A DNA stretch of 64,000 nucleotides from Caldifarciminota bacterium (GCA_903865935.1 CAIPLT010000083.1:1-64000); one strand, 5' to 3'; counted from the stretch's first letter, positions 44,574-54,109 are shown. The notes: generated from the sequence alone by a model not told the origin. A program made the numbers and translations.

Positions 44574-45040
44574 TACATCTCAAACTTAGCTTTTATTGCG
44601 TTGACGACATTATCCGACTTATCTTTGGGCACGACAAAGCTAATCATCGTCATGCCCGCAGTAATGTTTTCAATATTTATTTTCTGCTCAGCAACGGTTG
44701 AGAAAATTTTTCCAGCAACGCCCGGAGTTTTTGCGATCTTTTCACCATAGATTGTAATCAGGGCAATATTTTTGTTTGTGATTATATCAGTTGTTTGAAA
44801 ATCTTCGAGTTTATTACGTATATAATCGACGACTTCTTCGGCTTCGCTCTCTTTTATCGTGAATGTTATATCGCAAAAGTTTTTAGCGGTTGAATTCTGA
44901 GTAATCGTTTCAATATTAAAGCCCGCTTCACCCAAATTAGAAAATAGTGTTGAAGCGCTGCCTGGAGTATCTGGAACCGATGTTATCATTACCTTGGCCA
45001 AATCAGTTTTTACTGTTATCCCTTCAATAATTTTTTCCAT
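44573..45040 (-). CDS. Free-standing aspartokinase-type ACT regulatory protein
   Basis: This 155-residue protein matches the C-terminal regulatory (beta-subunit) region of aspartokinase: two ACT domains in the aspartokinase-specific arrangement. The segments are AKVMITSVPDTPGSASTLFS, FNIETITQNS, ALITIYGEKIAKTPGVAGKIF and INIENITAGMTMISFVV. No kinase domain is present and none lies adjacent. It could bind lysine or threonine and act in trans on an aspartokinase encoded elsewhere, or sense amino acids for the coupled permeases; both are inference. AGGAG lies upstream of the ATG, and a good promoter precedes it. Confidence 0.82.
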   Translation of the reverse strand: MEKIIEGITVKTDLAKVMITSVPDTPGSASTLFSNLGEAGFNIETITQNSTAKNFCDITFTIKESEAEEVVDYIRNKLEDFQTTDIITNKNIALITIYGEKIAKTPGVAGKIFSTVAEQKINIENITAGMTMISFVVPKDKSDNVVNAIKAKFEM

Positions 45041-45080
45041 ATCTACTCCTGTTTGATAAAATAGATATCATATTCGGTTG

Positions 45081-45108
45081 AGTATAACTTTTTTTATATT
45101 CAAGTCAA
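45081..45108 (-). promoter_or_regulatory. Promoter of the ACT-permease operon
   Basis: On the - strand TTGACT (45103-45108), a 16-bp spacer and TATACT (45081-45086), then a leader with AGGAG before the ATG at 45040. Confidence 0.65.
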
Positions 45109-45127
45109 GAGTCTTTTTTAGAATAAC

Positions 45128-45155
45128 TTGACTGAAGTAATAACACGATTACAAT
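45128..45155 (+). promoter_or_regulatory. Promoter of the DUF763 gene (leaderless type)
   Basis: TTGACT (45128-45133), a 16-bp spacer and TACAAT (45150-45155). Two ATGs follow at 45159 and 45162; the predicted transcription start falls on the second. Confidence 0.7.
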
Positions 45156-45158
45156 CAT

Positions 45159-46259
45159 ATGATGAGAAGCGGTATTGCTGAATTACCTTTGCATTGGGGC
45201 AGTGCACCAAGGTGGCTATTCGAGCGGATGAAAAATCTATCACGGGCGATGAGCGAAATCATCATCGGCGAATACGGAACCGATGAATTCCTGCAGAGAA
45301 TATCTGACCCGGTCTGGTTTCAGAGTCTGGGTTGTGTTTTGGGTTTTGACTGGCATTCGTCAGGTCTTACAACCACATTATGCGGTGCACTCAAAGAAGG
45401 TCTAAAAGATTTAGAGCAGGAGTACGGAATATTTGTTGCTGGTGGAAAAGGCAGAACATCAAGAAAAACACCGTATGAAATTACACTCGCTGCAGAACGA
45501 TTATCGTTTATCCCGGATGATATGATTTATGCGAGCCGAATGAGTGCAAAAGTTGATTCGTGCGCGTTACAGGACGGATATCAAATTTACCATCATGTGC
45601 TCTTTGGAACCAAAGATGAAAAATGGGCGGTTGTGCAACAGGGTATGAATACAGATACGCGATGGGCAAGACGTTATCACTGGTTGTCGTTTGACCTTAA
45701 TGATTTTGTCAATGAACCGCACAAAGCGATTGTCAGTAATAATAAAGGAATCGTTCTGAATATGGTGGCAAAAGAAAGCGAAATAGCGCGCAAGACCACT
45801 GCTTTAGTTGCAGCGAATAAACCAGAAGAGTCTTTAAAGGAACTGGAAAGAATAAAAAAAATCCGTTTGCCAGAACATCACCCGGTTTTAACTTCGGATA
45901 TTAATCCAAAGCGGTTAGAGAAAACTTTGCTTAAAACTTACGAAAACCAGCCTAGTAATTTTGAGTCATTACTGGAAATTAACGGGGTCGGTCCAAAAAC
46001 AATTCGTGCCTTAGCTTTGATATCAGAAGTAGTCCATGGTGCGAAACCGAGTTTTAATGACCCGGTCAGTTTTTCTTTTGCTCATGGCGGAAAAGACGGT
46101 TATCCTTATCCGATAAACCGCGACCACTATGACCAGTCAATCGCAATCCTGGAAAAAGCAATCCGGAGTGCAAAAGTCGGTCAGAATGATAAAATGCAGG
46201 TGTTGAAAAGATTAGCATTAATTCAGAAGAAGCCGATTATTGTTTCAGTTAATCATTAA
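45159..46259 (+). CDS. DUF763-family protein
   Basis: This 366-residue protein belongs to DUF763, known mostly from archaea and thermophilic bacteria and without an established function. Recognisable segments are GIAELPLHWGSAPRWLFERM at the start, FDWHSSGLTTTLCGALKEG, and a helix-hairpin-helix-like stretch (LLEINGVGPKTIRALALISE) followed by FAHGGKDGYPYPINRDHYDQS. The HhH-like motif suggests nucleic-acid contact, which is inference. The mRNA is probably leaderless, in which case the second ATG (45162) would be used. The stop overlaps the methyltransferase start by one base. Confidence 0.85.
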   Translation: MMRSGIAELPLHWGSAPRWLFERMKNLSRAMSEIIIGEYGTDEFLQRISDPVWFQSLGCVLGFDWHSSGLTTTLCGALKEGLKDLEQEYGIFVAGGKGRTSRKTPYEITLAAERLSFIPDDMIYASRMSAKVDSCALQDGYQIYHHVLFGTKDEKWAVVQQGMNTDTRWARRYHWLSFDLNDFVNEPHKAIVSNNKGIVLNMVAKESEIARKTTALVAANKPEESLKELERIKKIRLPEHHPVLTSDINPKRLEKTLLKTYENQPSNFESLLEINGVGPKTIRALALISEVVHGAKPSFNDPVSFSFAHGGKDGYPYPINRDHYDQSIAILEKAIRSAKVGQNDKMQVLKRLALIQKKPIIVSVNH

Positions 46260-47185
46260 TGGAACGTAAATTTCCCGAGCAATTCACTGATCGATACGAA
46301 GCGATTATTCCTGACTTTGAATTATTTCTTAATGTACTTGTAACACCATTAAAACAATCATTTCGAATCAATACAATAAAAGCATCGAAACAGGAAGTAT
46401 TATCACAATTATCAGATATAAAATTGATACCTATTTTATGGTGCGATATTGCATTCAGAATACAGGAAAAAATAAATATCGGGCAGCTTGCTGAGCACAA
46501 ATCGGGCTTGATGTACTCACAGGAAGCAGTATCGATGATTCCTGCTCTGATTTTAGACCCAAAGCCAGACGAGAAAATACTTGATATTACCGCGGCTCCC
46601 GGTTCAAAAACTACTCAGATCGCCGCGATAATGAACAATCATGGATTGATTGTTGCCAACGATGTTTCAAGAAATAGAATCAGCGCTTTGATCAGTAACA
46701 TTGAACGCATGGGTGTGATGAATACTGTGGTAACATCTTTGCCTGGACAGAGAATCGGATATTTGGCACCCGATTATTTTGATAAGGTGCTTCTGGATGC
46801 ACCATGTTCTTTGGAAGGAACAATCCGAAATACACCGGAAGTTTTATCCGACTGGAAAGAAGCGAAAATAAAAAGATTGTCAAAACTTCAAAAAGGGCTT
46901 ATCAATTCAGCATATAAAAGTCTAAAACCAGGAGGAATATTAATATATTCAACCTGCACTTTTGCACCAGAAGAAAATGAAGCGGTTATCGATTATTTGT
47001 TAAGAAAATATCCAGACACTTCAGTAGAACCGATAAAACTTGAAGATCTAAAAACAAGACCATCAGTGCTTGATTGGGGAGATGCTCATTTTGATGAATC
47101 GATAAAAAATGCGATTCGCATCTATCCTCAAGACAATGATACCGAAGGTTTCTTTGTAGCTAAAATCAGAAAGAGCCTTAGATGA
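46259..47185 (+). CDS. RsmB/NOP2-family RNA m5C methyltransferase
   Basis: This 308-residue SAM-dependent enzyme makes 5-methylcytosine in rRNA or tRNA. The SAM-binding motif is LDITAAPGSKTTQIAA, motif IV is LDAPCSLEGT with the release cysteine, and motif VI is YSTCTFAPEENE with the catalytic cysteine. The chain ends soon after the catalytic domain, and the PUA-like C-terminal domain common in the NOP2/RsmF group appears as the separate next gene. It is coupled to the upstream DUF763 gene by a one-base overlap. Confidence 0.9.
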   Translation: MERKFPEQFTDRYEAIIPDFELFLNVLVTPLKQSFRINTIKASKQEVLSQLSDIKLIPILWCDIAFRIQEKINIGQLAEHKSGLMYSQEAVSMIPALILDPKPDEKILDITAAPGSKTTQIAAIMNNHGLIVANDVSRNRISALISNIERMGVMNTVVTSLPGQRIGYLAPDYFDKVLLDAPCSLEGTIRNTPEVLSDWKEAKIKRLSKLQKGLINSAYKSLKPGGILIYSTCTFAPEENEAVIDYLLRKYPDTSVEPIKLEDLKTRPSVLDWGDAHFDESIKNAIRIYPQDNDTEGFFVAKIRKSLR

Positions 47186-47448
47186 ACACGGATAAAATAA
47201 GGAAAACTGTAAATCAAAATGACCTGTATAAATCAATCGCTAATCAACTAGAAAAAGATTTTGGAGTTTCTCCTGACAGATTGAGGCCTTACGCGTTCAT
47301 TATTAAAGGTGATAAAATATTTATTATGACAAGCCAAGTAAAAGAATTTGAAAAAATCAGAGCGGTTCGGAAAGGATTGCTTTTAGCTGAAAAACTGGGA
47401 AATAAAATAAAAATATCGGTCAACGCAATTCAGGTATTGAAGCTTTAG
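47182..47448 (+). CDS. Detached PUA-like C-terminal domain protein
   Basis: This 88-residue basic protein overlaps the methyltransferase stop by 4 nt (ATGA). Its segment IIKGDKIFIMTSQ...IRAVRKGLLLAEKLGN resembles the small C-terminal domain of NOP2/Sun RNA methyltransferases (GDxIY..., lRxGLxLGE). I infer that it is the RNA-binding end of the upstream enzyme, encoded separately. An independent RNA-binding protein is the alternative. Confidence 0.55.
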   Translation: MNTDKIRKTVNQNDLYKSIANQLEKDFGVSPDRLRPYAFIIKGDKIFIMTSQVKEFEKIRAVRKGLLLAEKLGNKIKISVNAIQVLKL

Positions 47449-47554
47449 CCATACTTTAGGAAATTTTGAATTAAGAATATGGAATTTATGATGTTAGACC
47501 AAATTTTTCATTAAAAATTAGTCAACTTATAAGTATACATTTTATTAAACTGCG

Positions 47555-47598
47555 AATTGATGCAAAGCATAGCGATATCGCTATTAATTGATACAAAG
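47555..47598. repeat. 16-bp palindrome framed by 13-bp direct repeats
   Basis: A perfect palindrome ATAGCGATATCGCTAT (47569-47584) is separated by one base on each side from direct repeats AATTGATGCAAAG (47555-47567) and AATTGATACAAAG (47586-47598). It lies in the gap between two convergent gene ends, so it is not an obvious operator. Confidence 0.7.
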
Positions 47599-47615
47599 AA
47601 ATGACATTTTCACTT

Positions 47616-47644
47616 ATGGGTGCGACCCATCAGTGGGGTTTTTT
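47616..47644. terminator. Possible terminator at convergent gene ends
   Basis: ATGGGT-GCG-ACCCAT (47616-47630) is a perfect 6-bp hairpin at the mazG stop. On the + strand CCCATCAGTGGG can fold alternatively and is followed by GTTTTTTC. Neither is a textbook terminator. Confidence 0.35.
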
Positions 47645-48394
47645 CTTACGTTTAGTTTTAATCTCTTCCCAGACTTTGTCCATTTCAGCTAAGGTTGCGT
47701 CGTGAAGGTTTTGTTCGTTATCCTTAAATTTCTGTTCAAGTTTATTGAAACGACCGATGAATTTATTGTTGGCAAGATTTAAAGCATGCTCGGCGTCGAT
47801 TTTTAAATGTCTGGTAAGATTTACCAGAGCAAAATATAAGTCACCCAGTTCTTCTTCGACATGCCGTTTCTTCTTTTCTTTAATTGCTTCTTTAAGTTCA
47901 TCAATTTCCTCGATGATTTTTCGGTAAACATCTTCTCTATCTTCCCAGTCAAAACCGACTCTTGCAACCCGCTCCTGAATCATCTGCGCTCGTTTTAATG
48001 CCGGCAACGCTTTTGGTATCCGGCTTAACATCGGTTGTTTTTCGTTCGTTGATTTAATCTTTTCCCAATTGGTTAAAACCTGTTCCGCAGTTTTGGCTTT
48101 TACTTTTCCGAAAATATGGGGGTGACGCTTGATAAGTTTTTTAATGATTCTGTTCTCAATCTTTTTAAAACTGGTCTTTTTCTTTTCTTCTAAAATTCTG
48201 GTTAAGAAGAAAACCGTATATAATAAATCACCAATTTCTTCAGTTATTTTATCGAAGTTTTTTTCACGGGCCGCTTCCTCTAATTCGTAAGCTTCATCGA
48301 TTACCAATGGTCGGGTTGAAGCAATGGTTTGCTTCCGATCCCAAGGGCACTCTTTCCGTAATTTTTTAATAAGTTTAATATATTCTTCAAACAT
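47630..48394 (-). CDS. mazG: Nucleoside triphosphate pyrophosphohydrolase MazG
   Basis: This 254-residue all-alpha pyrophosphatase hydrolyses nucleoside triphosphates to monophosphates and cleans the nucleotide pool. It has the two tandem MazG domains of the E. coli-type enzyme. The first starts RKECPWDRKQTIASTRPLVIDEAYEL with EEIGDLLYTVFF. The second has REDVYRKIIEEIDELKEAI with EEELGDLYFALVN. The EExxE and ExxD metal ligands are visible in both. Its promoter's -10 ends 6 nt before the ATG, with no Shine-Dalgarno sequence. Confidence 0.93.
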   Translation of the reverse strand: MFEEYIKLIKKLRKECPWDRKQTIASTRPLVIDEAYELEEAAREKNFDKITEEIGDLLYTVFFLTRILEEKKKTSFKKIENRIIKKLIKRHPHIFGKVKAKTAEQVLTNWEKIKSTNEKQPMLSRIPKALPALKRAQMIQERVARVGFDWEDREDVYRKIIEEIDELKEAIKEKKKRHVEEELGDLYFALVNLTRHLKIDAEHALNLANNKFIGRFNKLEQKFKDNEQNLHDATLAEMDKVWEEIKTKRKKKPH

Positions 48395-48400
48395 GAATTA

Positions 48401-48428
48401 AGTATAGATAAATTTTCTCAATCGTCAA
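48401..48428 (-). promoter_or_regulatory. mazG promoter (leaderless type)
   Basis: On the - strand TTGACG (48423-48428), a 16-bp spacer and TATACT (48401-48406). The ATG at 48394 follows after 6 nt. Confidence 0.65.
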
Positions 48429-48561
48429 TGTTAATAAAATTTAAAATTAAAAAATAAAAATTAGCAACACAAATTAAAAACTTAAAAACTACTTATGTTT
48501 TTGTATTTTGAAGTATGTGTTTTTGATATTTAATATTTTATTTTTAATATATTTATGAGAC

Positions 48562-48589
48562 TTGACATTTTAATATTTCATATTAATCT
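48562..48589 (+). promoter_or_regulatory. glyA promoter
   Basis: TTGACA (48562-48567), a 16-bp spacer and TAATCT (48584-48589). GCGGAGGA lies just before the ATG at 48619. The rest of the mazG-glyA gap is AT-rich and featureless. Confidence 0.7.
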
Positions 48590-48618
48590 TATGTGTATGA
48601 TTTTAGCGGAGGAATGTA

Positions 48619-49890
48619 ATGGAAAATGAGAAAATTTTGAAGAAAACTGACCCTGAGATTTTTGATGTTATAAAGGGTGAGACTAATCGTGAACATTCAA
48701 CTTTAGAGCTTATCGCCTCCGAGAATTTTTGTTCAGAAGCGGTTTTGGCGGCTTTAGGCTCGGTTTTAACCAATAAATATGCCGAAGGGTTACCCAAGAA
48801 ACGTTATTACGGCGGATGTGAGTTTGTTGATATTGGTGAAACATTAGCAATCGAGCGGGCAAAACAGCTATTCGGCGCTGACCATGCAAATGTCCAACCG
48901 CATTCGGGTACTCAGGCTAATATGATCGCATACTATGCTTTGGCAAATCCAGGTGATACAATCATGGGATTAAACTTAAGTCACGGCGGTCATTTATCAC
49001 ACGGACATCCGATAAACTTCTCCGGAAAATATTTCAAAGTATTTCATTATGGTGTAAATCCACAAACGGAAGTAGTTGATTACGTCGAGTTGCGGAAACT
49101 GGCTTTAGAGCACAAGCCAAAAATAATCGTTTCGGGTGCAAGCGCTCATCCGAGATTTTTATATTTTGATAAGTTTCAGGAAATCTGTGATGAAGTTGGA
49201 GCTTTTCAAGTTGCAGACATCGCACATACTGCAGGATTGGTCGCGGCTGGATTACATCCTTCGCCAATTCCTTACGCTGATGTTGTGACAACAACGACCC
49301 ATAAAACTTTACGCGGGCCGCGTGGTGCGATTATAATGTGTAAAGCAAAACATGCGGAAGCGATTGACAAGACAACTTTTCCGGGAATGCAGGGCGGACC
49401 TTTAGAGCATGTGATTGCGGCAAAAGCGGTCGCATTCAAGGAAGCGCTGACTGATGATTTTAAAGCGTATCAGAAACAGGTTGTCGCAAATGCCAAGGCT
49501 CTCGCGGATGAAATAGCAAAGCTTGGTTACCGTTTAGTTGCGGGCGGAACCGATACTCATTTAATGCTGGTTGATTTACGCAGTAAAAACATCACGGGTC
49601 GCGATGCCGAGAATGCTTTGGGCAAATCAGGCATCACGGTGAATCGAAATACAATCCCGTTTGACCCGCAAAAGCCATTTGTCACATCAGGTATCCGACT
49701 TGGTACACCAGCTCTGACCACCCGAGGAATGAAAGAATTTGAAATGAAAAAGATTGCCGGATTGATTGATAAAGTTTTAAGCAATATCGATAACGAGAAA
49801 GTATCTGAATCAGTCAAAGCTGAGATAAAACAATTAACCGAGAGTTTTCCTTTGTATAAAGAGCGAAGAAGGATATATGACACATTATAA
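48619..49890 (+). CDS. glyA: Serine hydroxymethyltransferase
   Basis: This 423-residue PLP enzyme interconverts serine and glycine with tetrahydrofolate, supplying one-carbon units. Key motifs: [49 protein letters not shown], and the PLP-lysine site [15 protein letters not shown]. Length is normal. A strong Shine-Dalgarno sequence (GCGGAGGA) precedes the ATG. Its last 14 nt overlap the start of eno, so the genes are coupled in a glyA-eno-ftsB-like operon. Confidence 0.96.
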   Translation: MENEKILKKTDPEIFDVIKGETNREHSTLELIASENFCSEAVLAALGSVLTNKYAEGLPKKRYYGGCEFVDIGETLAIERAKQLFGADHANVQPHSGTQANMIAYYALANPGDTIMGLNLSHGGHLSHGHPINFSGKYFKVFHYGVNPQTEVVDYVELRKLALEHKPKIIVSGASAHPRFLYFDKFQEICDEVGAFQVADIAHTAGLVAAGLHPSPIPYADVVTTTTHKTLRGPRGAIIMCKAKHAEAIDKTTFPGMQGGPLEHVIAAKAVAFKEALTDDFKAYQKQVVANAKALADEIAKLGYRLVAGGTDTHLMLVDLRSKNITGRDAENALGKSGITVNRNTIPFDPQKPFVTSGIRLGTPALTTRGMKEFEMKKIAGLIDKVLSNIDNEKVSESVKAEIKQLTESFPLYKERRRIYDTL

Positions 49891-51139
49891 GAGCAGTAAA
49901 ATCGCTAATATTGTAGCGCGCGAGATTTTAGATTCGCGGGGAAATCCAACGGTCGAAGTTGATTGTATTCTTGAGTCAGGTATTCTCGGTCGCGCAGCAG
50001 TACCGTCAGGTGCTTCAACCGGCATTTACGAAGCATTAGAACTGCGTGACCAGGATAAGAAAAGATATTTTGGAAAAGGTGTTCTAAAAGCGATAAAGAA
50101 TATTTCCGATGATATCTGTAAGGAAATAATCGGTATGGAAGCGCTAGACCAGAACGGGATTGATAACCGGTTATTAGAAATAGACGGTACAAAAAACAAG
50201 GAAAAACTGGGTGCGAACGCGATTTTAGGGGTTTCAATGGCAGTTTGTCGGGCGGCAGCAATGCATTTAAATATTCCGCTGTATAAATATATCGGCGGTA
50301 TTAATACAAAAACAATACCCGTCCCAATGCTTAATGTTATTAATGGCGGAGTTCACGCTCCGAATAATCTTAATATCCAGGAGTTTATGATAATACCGGC
50401 AAAAAATAATTCATTTGCCGAACAGTTACGAATGGCAAGTGAAGTTTATCAAACAATGAAAAAAGTGATGCAGAGCAAGGGTCATAGTACGGCAATTGGC
50501 GATGAGGGGGGTTATTCAGCTGATTTTTCATCTAATGAAGAACCATTAGCGATTATCATTGAAAGTATTGAAAAAGCGGGTTATGAACCTGGTCGTGATC
50601 TATTTCTTGGATTAGACGCGGCGGCAAGCGAATTTTATAAAAACGACCAATATTATCTGGAATTAGACAACAAGACATTTGACGCAACCAGCATGATTGA
50701 TATGTATGACCGCTGGATTGAACAGTATCCGATTATTTCGATTGAAGACGGGTTAGCGCAGAATGACCAAGAAGGGTGGCAAAAATTTACAACCGCATTG
50801 GGAAAGAAAATTCAGATTGTCGGTGATGATATATTTGTGACCAATATTGAACGGTTCAAAGAAGGTATCGAAAAAGGTATTGCCAATGCAATTTTAATAA
50901 AACTCAATCAAATTGGTACCGTGACTGAAACGCTATCCTGTATTGAATACGCCAAGACCAATGGTTACAAGACCGTAATATCACACCGCTCGGGCGAAAC
51001 CGAAGATACTTTTATCGCTGATTTAGCGGTCGGCACCAATGCGGGTCAGATTAAAACCGGTGCACCAACTCGCGGCGAGCGGGTTTGTAAATATAATCAA
51101 CTTTTAAGGATTGAACAGGAAATTTTCAAAAGTAAATGA
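49877..51139 (+). CDS. eno: Enolase
   Basis: This 420-residue glycolytic enzyme interconverts 2-phosphoglycerate and phosphoenolpyruvate. Conserved segments: [35 protein letters not shown], the metal ligands in [12 protein letters not shown] and IEDGLAQND, the catalytic lysine region [11 protein letters not shown], and [18 protein letters not shown]. The start lies inside the glyA end, with AGAAGG as Shine-Dalgarno sequence. The stop overlaps the next start in an ATGA. Confidence 0.96.
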   Translation: MTHYKSSKIANIVAREILDSRGNPTVEVDCILESGILGRAAVPSGASTGIYEALELRDQDKKRYFGKGVLKAIKNISDDICKEIIGMEALDQNGIDNRLLEIDGTKNKEKLGANAILGVSMAVCRAAAMHLNIPLYKYIGGINTKTIPVPMLNVINGGVHAPNNLNIQEFMIIPAKNNSFAEQLRMASEVYQTMKKVMQSKGHSTAIGDEGGYSADFSSNEEPLAIIIESIEKAGYEPGRDLFLGLDAAASEFYKNDQYYLELDNKTFDATSMIDMYDRWIEQYPIISIEDGLAQNDQEGWQKFTTALGKKIQIVGDDIFVTNIERFKEGIEKGIANAILIKLNQIGTVTETLSCIEYAKTNGYKTVISHRSGETEDTFIADLAVGTNAGQIKTGAPTRGERVCKYNQLLRIEQEIFKSK

Positions 51140-51429
51140 GAACTGTAAAAAGATACCGATACCAAGCAAAACCTAAACCGAGCAAGTTTAAATTAGTGGT
51201 TTTTTTGTTAATACTATTCATATTAATTATCGTATTTGTGCCAGGTCATAATGGTCTTGTGAAAGTTCTTAATAAAAGCAATAATATAAACAAAATCCAT
51301 CGCGAGAACGAAAATCTCAAAATAAAAGCGGAATTAATCGAATTGAAAATTGCCAAAGGACAAGACCCTGAATATTTAAAAAAATATTTAAGAGATTGTT
51401 ATCAAATGGTACCTAAAGATAGCAGTTAA
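51136..51429 (+). CDS. FtsB/DivIC-type septum formation protein
   Basis: This 97-residue bitopic membrane protein has a basic cytoplasmic N-terminus ([16 protein letters not shown]), one transmembrane helix at about residues 22-38 and a coiled-coil segment ([20 protein letters not shown]) in the periplasm. This is the layout of FtsB/DivIC, which joins FtsL in the division complex. Placement directly after eno is the same as for ftsB in E. coli, which supports the call. Confidence 0.82.
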   Translation: MRTVKRYRYQAKPKPSKFKLVVFLLILFILIIVFVPGHNGLVKVLNKSNNINKIHRENENLKIKAELIELKIAKGQDPEYLKKYLRDCYQMVPKDSS

Positions 51430-51479
51430 TAATGCAATTCGGACACAATTCGTCCCCCCGTAATATCCTGTGATAAATT

Positions 51480-51507
51480 TTGAAGTTATTAACTTTTTTT
51501 ATATAAT
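51480..51507 (+). promoter_or_regulatory. purF promoter (leaderless type)
   Basis: TTGAAG (51480-51485), a 16-bp spacer and a perfect TATAAT (51502-51507). The ATG at 51514 follows after 6 nt, with no Shine-Dalgarno sequence. Confidence 0.7.
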
Positions 51508-51513
51508 TTTCTT

Positions 51514-52950
51514 ATGTGTGGCATAATCGGTATTTTGAGTAAAAAAAATGTAGTGAGCGAGCTTTATGCCGGGCTTTTTGCGTTACAACACCGAGGGCAG
51601 GATTCAGCTGGGATAATAACATATGATACATCATTCCATCTTAAAAAGGGGATTGGTTTAGTAAATAAGGTATTTAACGACAAAAATCTCGCACGGCTCG
51701 AAGGAAATATCGGAATTGGGCAGGTTCGTTATCCGACCATCGGACCAGGCGGGGTAGAAGATGCACAGCCATTTATGGTCAATTCCCCATTTGGAATTGC
51801 AATGGCACACAATGGAAATGTCACAAATTATTCGGAATTGAGAGACAAACTATCTAAAAAATATTACAGGCAACTATCTTCCTATTCGGATTTAGAAGTG
51901 ATCCTGAACATTTTCGCGGAAGAAATGGCAACACAGCATCTGCAAAAATTTTCCCCGGAAACGGTTTTTGATACGATTGCAAAAGTTTTTGGTCAAGTCA
52001 AGGGCAGTTATTCGGTCGTCGGTTTAATTGCTGACAAAGGACTATTTGCCTTTCGTGACCAGTATGGTATAAAACCATTATGTTTTGGCAAAAAAAAGCA
52101 AAGTTATATTTTCGCGTCTGAGAGCGTGGCATTAGACCAGTTAGATTTTTCAATGATACGTGATGTGCTACCGGGTGAAGCAATATTTATTGACCTTAAA
52201 CATAAGATTTATTCCAAAGTAATTGCAAAACAAGTTCCCCACCCGTGTATTTTTGAGTGGATTTATTTTGCTCGTCCAGATTCAATTATTGATTCAATGG
52301 AAGTATCCGAGGCGCGGTTTCGGCTGGGAGAACGGTTAGCAATGGAATGTTTAAAAGCCGGGATTCACCCTGACGTTATAGTGCCGATTCCGGATTCAGG
52401 CAGAGGGGCGGCTTTGGCAATGGCAAAAGTATTAGATGTCGAACAACGTGAAGGTTTAATTAAAAATTATTATATGGGCAGAACATTTATCATGCCCAAA
52501 CAAAGTTTGAGGACAAACTCGGTTCGGCAGAAATTAAATCCGGTAAAAAGTATTATCAGGGGAAAGAAAGTATTGTTGGTTGATGATAGTATTGTCAGGG
52601 GCACGACCGCAAAAGAGATTGTTTCTCTGATTCGCAAGGCAGGGGCGAAGCAGGTTTATTATGCGGTCACCTGCCCGCCATTAAGGTATCCTTGCGTCTA
52701 TGGTATTGATATGATGACTCGCGGTGAATTTATCGCCCGCGATTATAGTATTAATGAAATTAAGAAAATCATTGGCGCCGATGCACTAATTTATCAAAAT
52801 CTTGATGATATGATTGACGGCGTCAGGGGTAATCGTCTTTCACAAACATTTTGCACCGCGTGTTTTACCGGCGACTATCCAACCGGAATTAAAGAAAAAG
52901 ATATTATTAAGTTAGAAAAAGAAAGAATTAAAACCAAGAAGGGAGAATGA
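51514..52950 (+). CDS. purF: Amidophosphoribosyltransferase
   Basis: This 478-residue enzyme makes phosphoribosylamine from PRPP and glutamine, the first committed step of purine synthesis. The N-terminal nucleophile glutaminase begins directly with M-C-G-I-I-G, so Cys2 is catalytic and there is no propeptide. The PRTase signature is VLLVDDSIVRGTT. Four cysteines at the positions used for a [4Fe-4S] cluster in the Bacillus-type enzyme are present (PHPCIFEW, RYPCVYG, FCTACFTG), which suggests an oxygen-sensitive cluster form. The stop lies at the start of the first gene of the four-gene membrane cluster, and no other purine genes are adjacent. Confidence 0.95.
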   Translation: MCGIIGILSKKNVVSELYAGLFALQHRGQDSAGIITYDTSFHLKKGIGLVNKVFNDKNLARLEGNIGIGQVRYPTIGPGGVEDAQPFMVNSPFGIAMAHNGNVTNYSELRDKLSKKYYRQLSSYSDLEVILNIFAEEMATQHLQKFSPETVFDTIAKVFGQVKGSYSVVGLIADKGLFAFRDQYGIKPLCFGKKKQSYIFASESVALDQLDFSMIRDVLPGEAIFIDLKHKIYSKVIAKQVPHPCIFEWIYFARPDSIIDSMEVSEARFRLGERLAMECLKAGIHPDVIVPIPDSGRGAALAMAKVLDVEQREGLIKNYYMGRTFIMPKQSLRTNSVRQKLNPVKSIIRGKKVLLVDDSIVRGTTAKEIVSLIRKAGAKQVYYAVTCPPLRYPCVYGIDMMTRGEFIARDYSINEIKKIIGADALIYQNLDDMIDGVRGNRLSQTFCTACFTGDYPTGIKEKDIIKLEKERIKTKKGE

Positions 52951-52952
52951 CA

Positions 52953-54098
52953 ATGATTGAAAAATTGAAAGATTTTAAGATTAAAAGATTATTGTTTAAT
53001 TTTCTTATCTTTAATCTTCTAATTTTAACATCGATTTATGCCATAGAGCCACCGGCAAATGTCGTAGCAAAAGATAATCCAAATGATGGTGGCGGGAGTA
53101 TTTTAATTCAATGGCGGATATCTCCTTCAGATTCAATTCTTGACGGTTATCGAATATTAAGACAACAGCAAGGTTCGACTGAAATTAGTGAAGTTGGTTT
53201 TATTGGACGCGGCAGAATTTCTTTTACTGACGAAGGCACAACAGATAAGATGAAATATACTTATCAAGTTGTTGCAGTTAAAGACACATCAGAAGTTGCG
53301 TCCGCGTGGTCAAATCCCGCAACATCAAAACCACAATGGTTTGATACTAATCGAATTAGTGTAGTAGTATTCACAATTCTTTTTACTTTTTTAATAATAT
53401 ATTTTATTGAACGGGCAAAAAAAGGCACTAATTTGTTTGTCCGAAAAATCCCCGGGCTTGCCGCAGTGGATGAAGCGGTGGGCAGAGCAACTGAAATGGG
53501 AAAACCAATTCTCTATGTGCCGGGACTTACTGGTATTAGTGACGTCGCGACAATCGCAGCAATGAATATCTTGGGTGAGGTTGCGAAAAAAATTGCACAA
53601 TATGATTCACGATTGATTGTACCAAATACTGACCCAATTGTTTTTACGGTTGCACGGGAGGTTGTCAAGGAGGCATATATACAAGCAGGTCGACCAGATG
53701 CATTTAAGCCAGATAGCGTATATTTTGTTACGGATAGCCAGTTTGCCTATGCCGCCGCCGTTGATGGTATTATGACCCGCGAACAGCCGGCAACTAATTT
53801 CTTTATGGGTTATTTTTACGCAGAAGCGTTAATCTTGGCAGAGACCGGTGCTTCAACCGGAGCAGTTCAGATTGCCGGAACTGATGCGGTTACGCAATTG
53901 CCTTTTTTTATAACATCTTGCGATTATACTTTGTTAGGCGAAGAACTTTATGCAGCATCAGCATATTTATCACGCGAGCCACTATTGTTAGGAGGATTAA
54001 TTGGTCAGGATTGGGGTAAAGCTGTAATTGTTGTGATTTTAGTCGTTCTTACGGTAATTGGACTTTTAACCAATCTACAAGTATTAAAATTATTCTAA
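52953..54098 (+). CDS. Fibronectin III/DUF6754-like membrane protein
   Basis: This roughly 381-residue protein is the first of four coupled membrane genes. It has an N-terminal hydrophobic signal or anchor (about residues 15-31), one fibronectin type III domain (about 33-128; GGGSILIQWRISPSDSILDGY), a transmembrane helix (about 135-155), a conserved hydrophobic alpha/beta domain (KPILYVPGLTGISDVATIAA, TGAVQIAGTDAVTQLPFF) and a final transmembrane helix. I assign it to DUF6754 from memory. The second ATG (52953) is preferred because GGGAG lies 7 nt before it; an ATG at 52947 overlaps the purF stop. Function is unknown. Confidence 0.7.
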   Translation: MIEKLKDFKIKRLLFNFLIFNLLILTSIYAIEPPANVVAKDNPNDGGGSILIQWRISPSDSILDGYRILRQQQGSTEISEVGFIGRGRISFTDEGTTDKMKYTYQVVAVKDTSEVASAWSNPATSKPQWFDTNRISVVVFTILFTFLIIYFIERAKKGTNLFVRKIPGLAAVDEAVGRATEMGKPILYVPGLTGISDVATIAAMNILGEVAKKIAQYDSRLIVPNTDPIVFTVAREVVKEAYIQAGRPDAFKPDSVYFVTDSQFAYAAAVDGIMTREQPATNFFMGYFYAEALILAETGASTGAVQIAGTDAVTQLPFFITSCDYTLLGEELYAASAYLSREPLLLGGLIGQDWGKAVIVVILVVLTVIGLLTNLQVLKLF

Positions 54099-54109
54099 AA
54101 GGAGATAAT

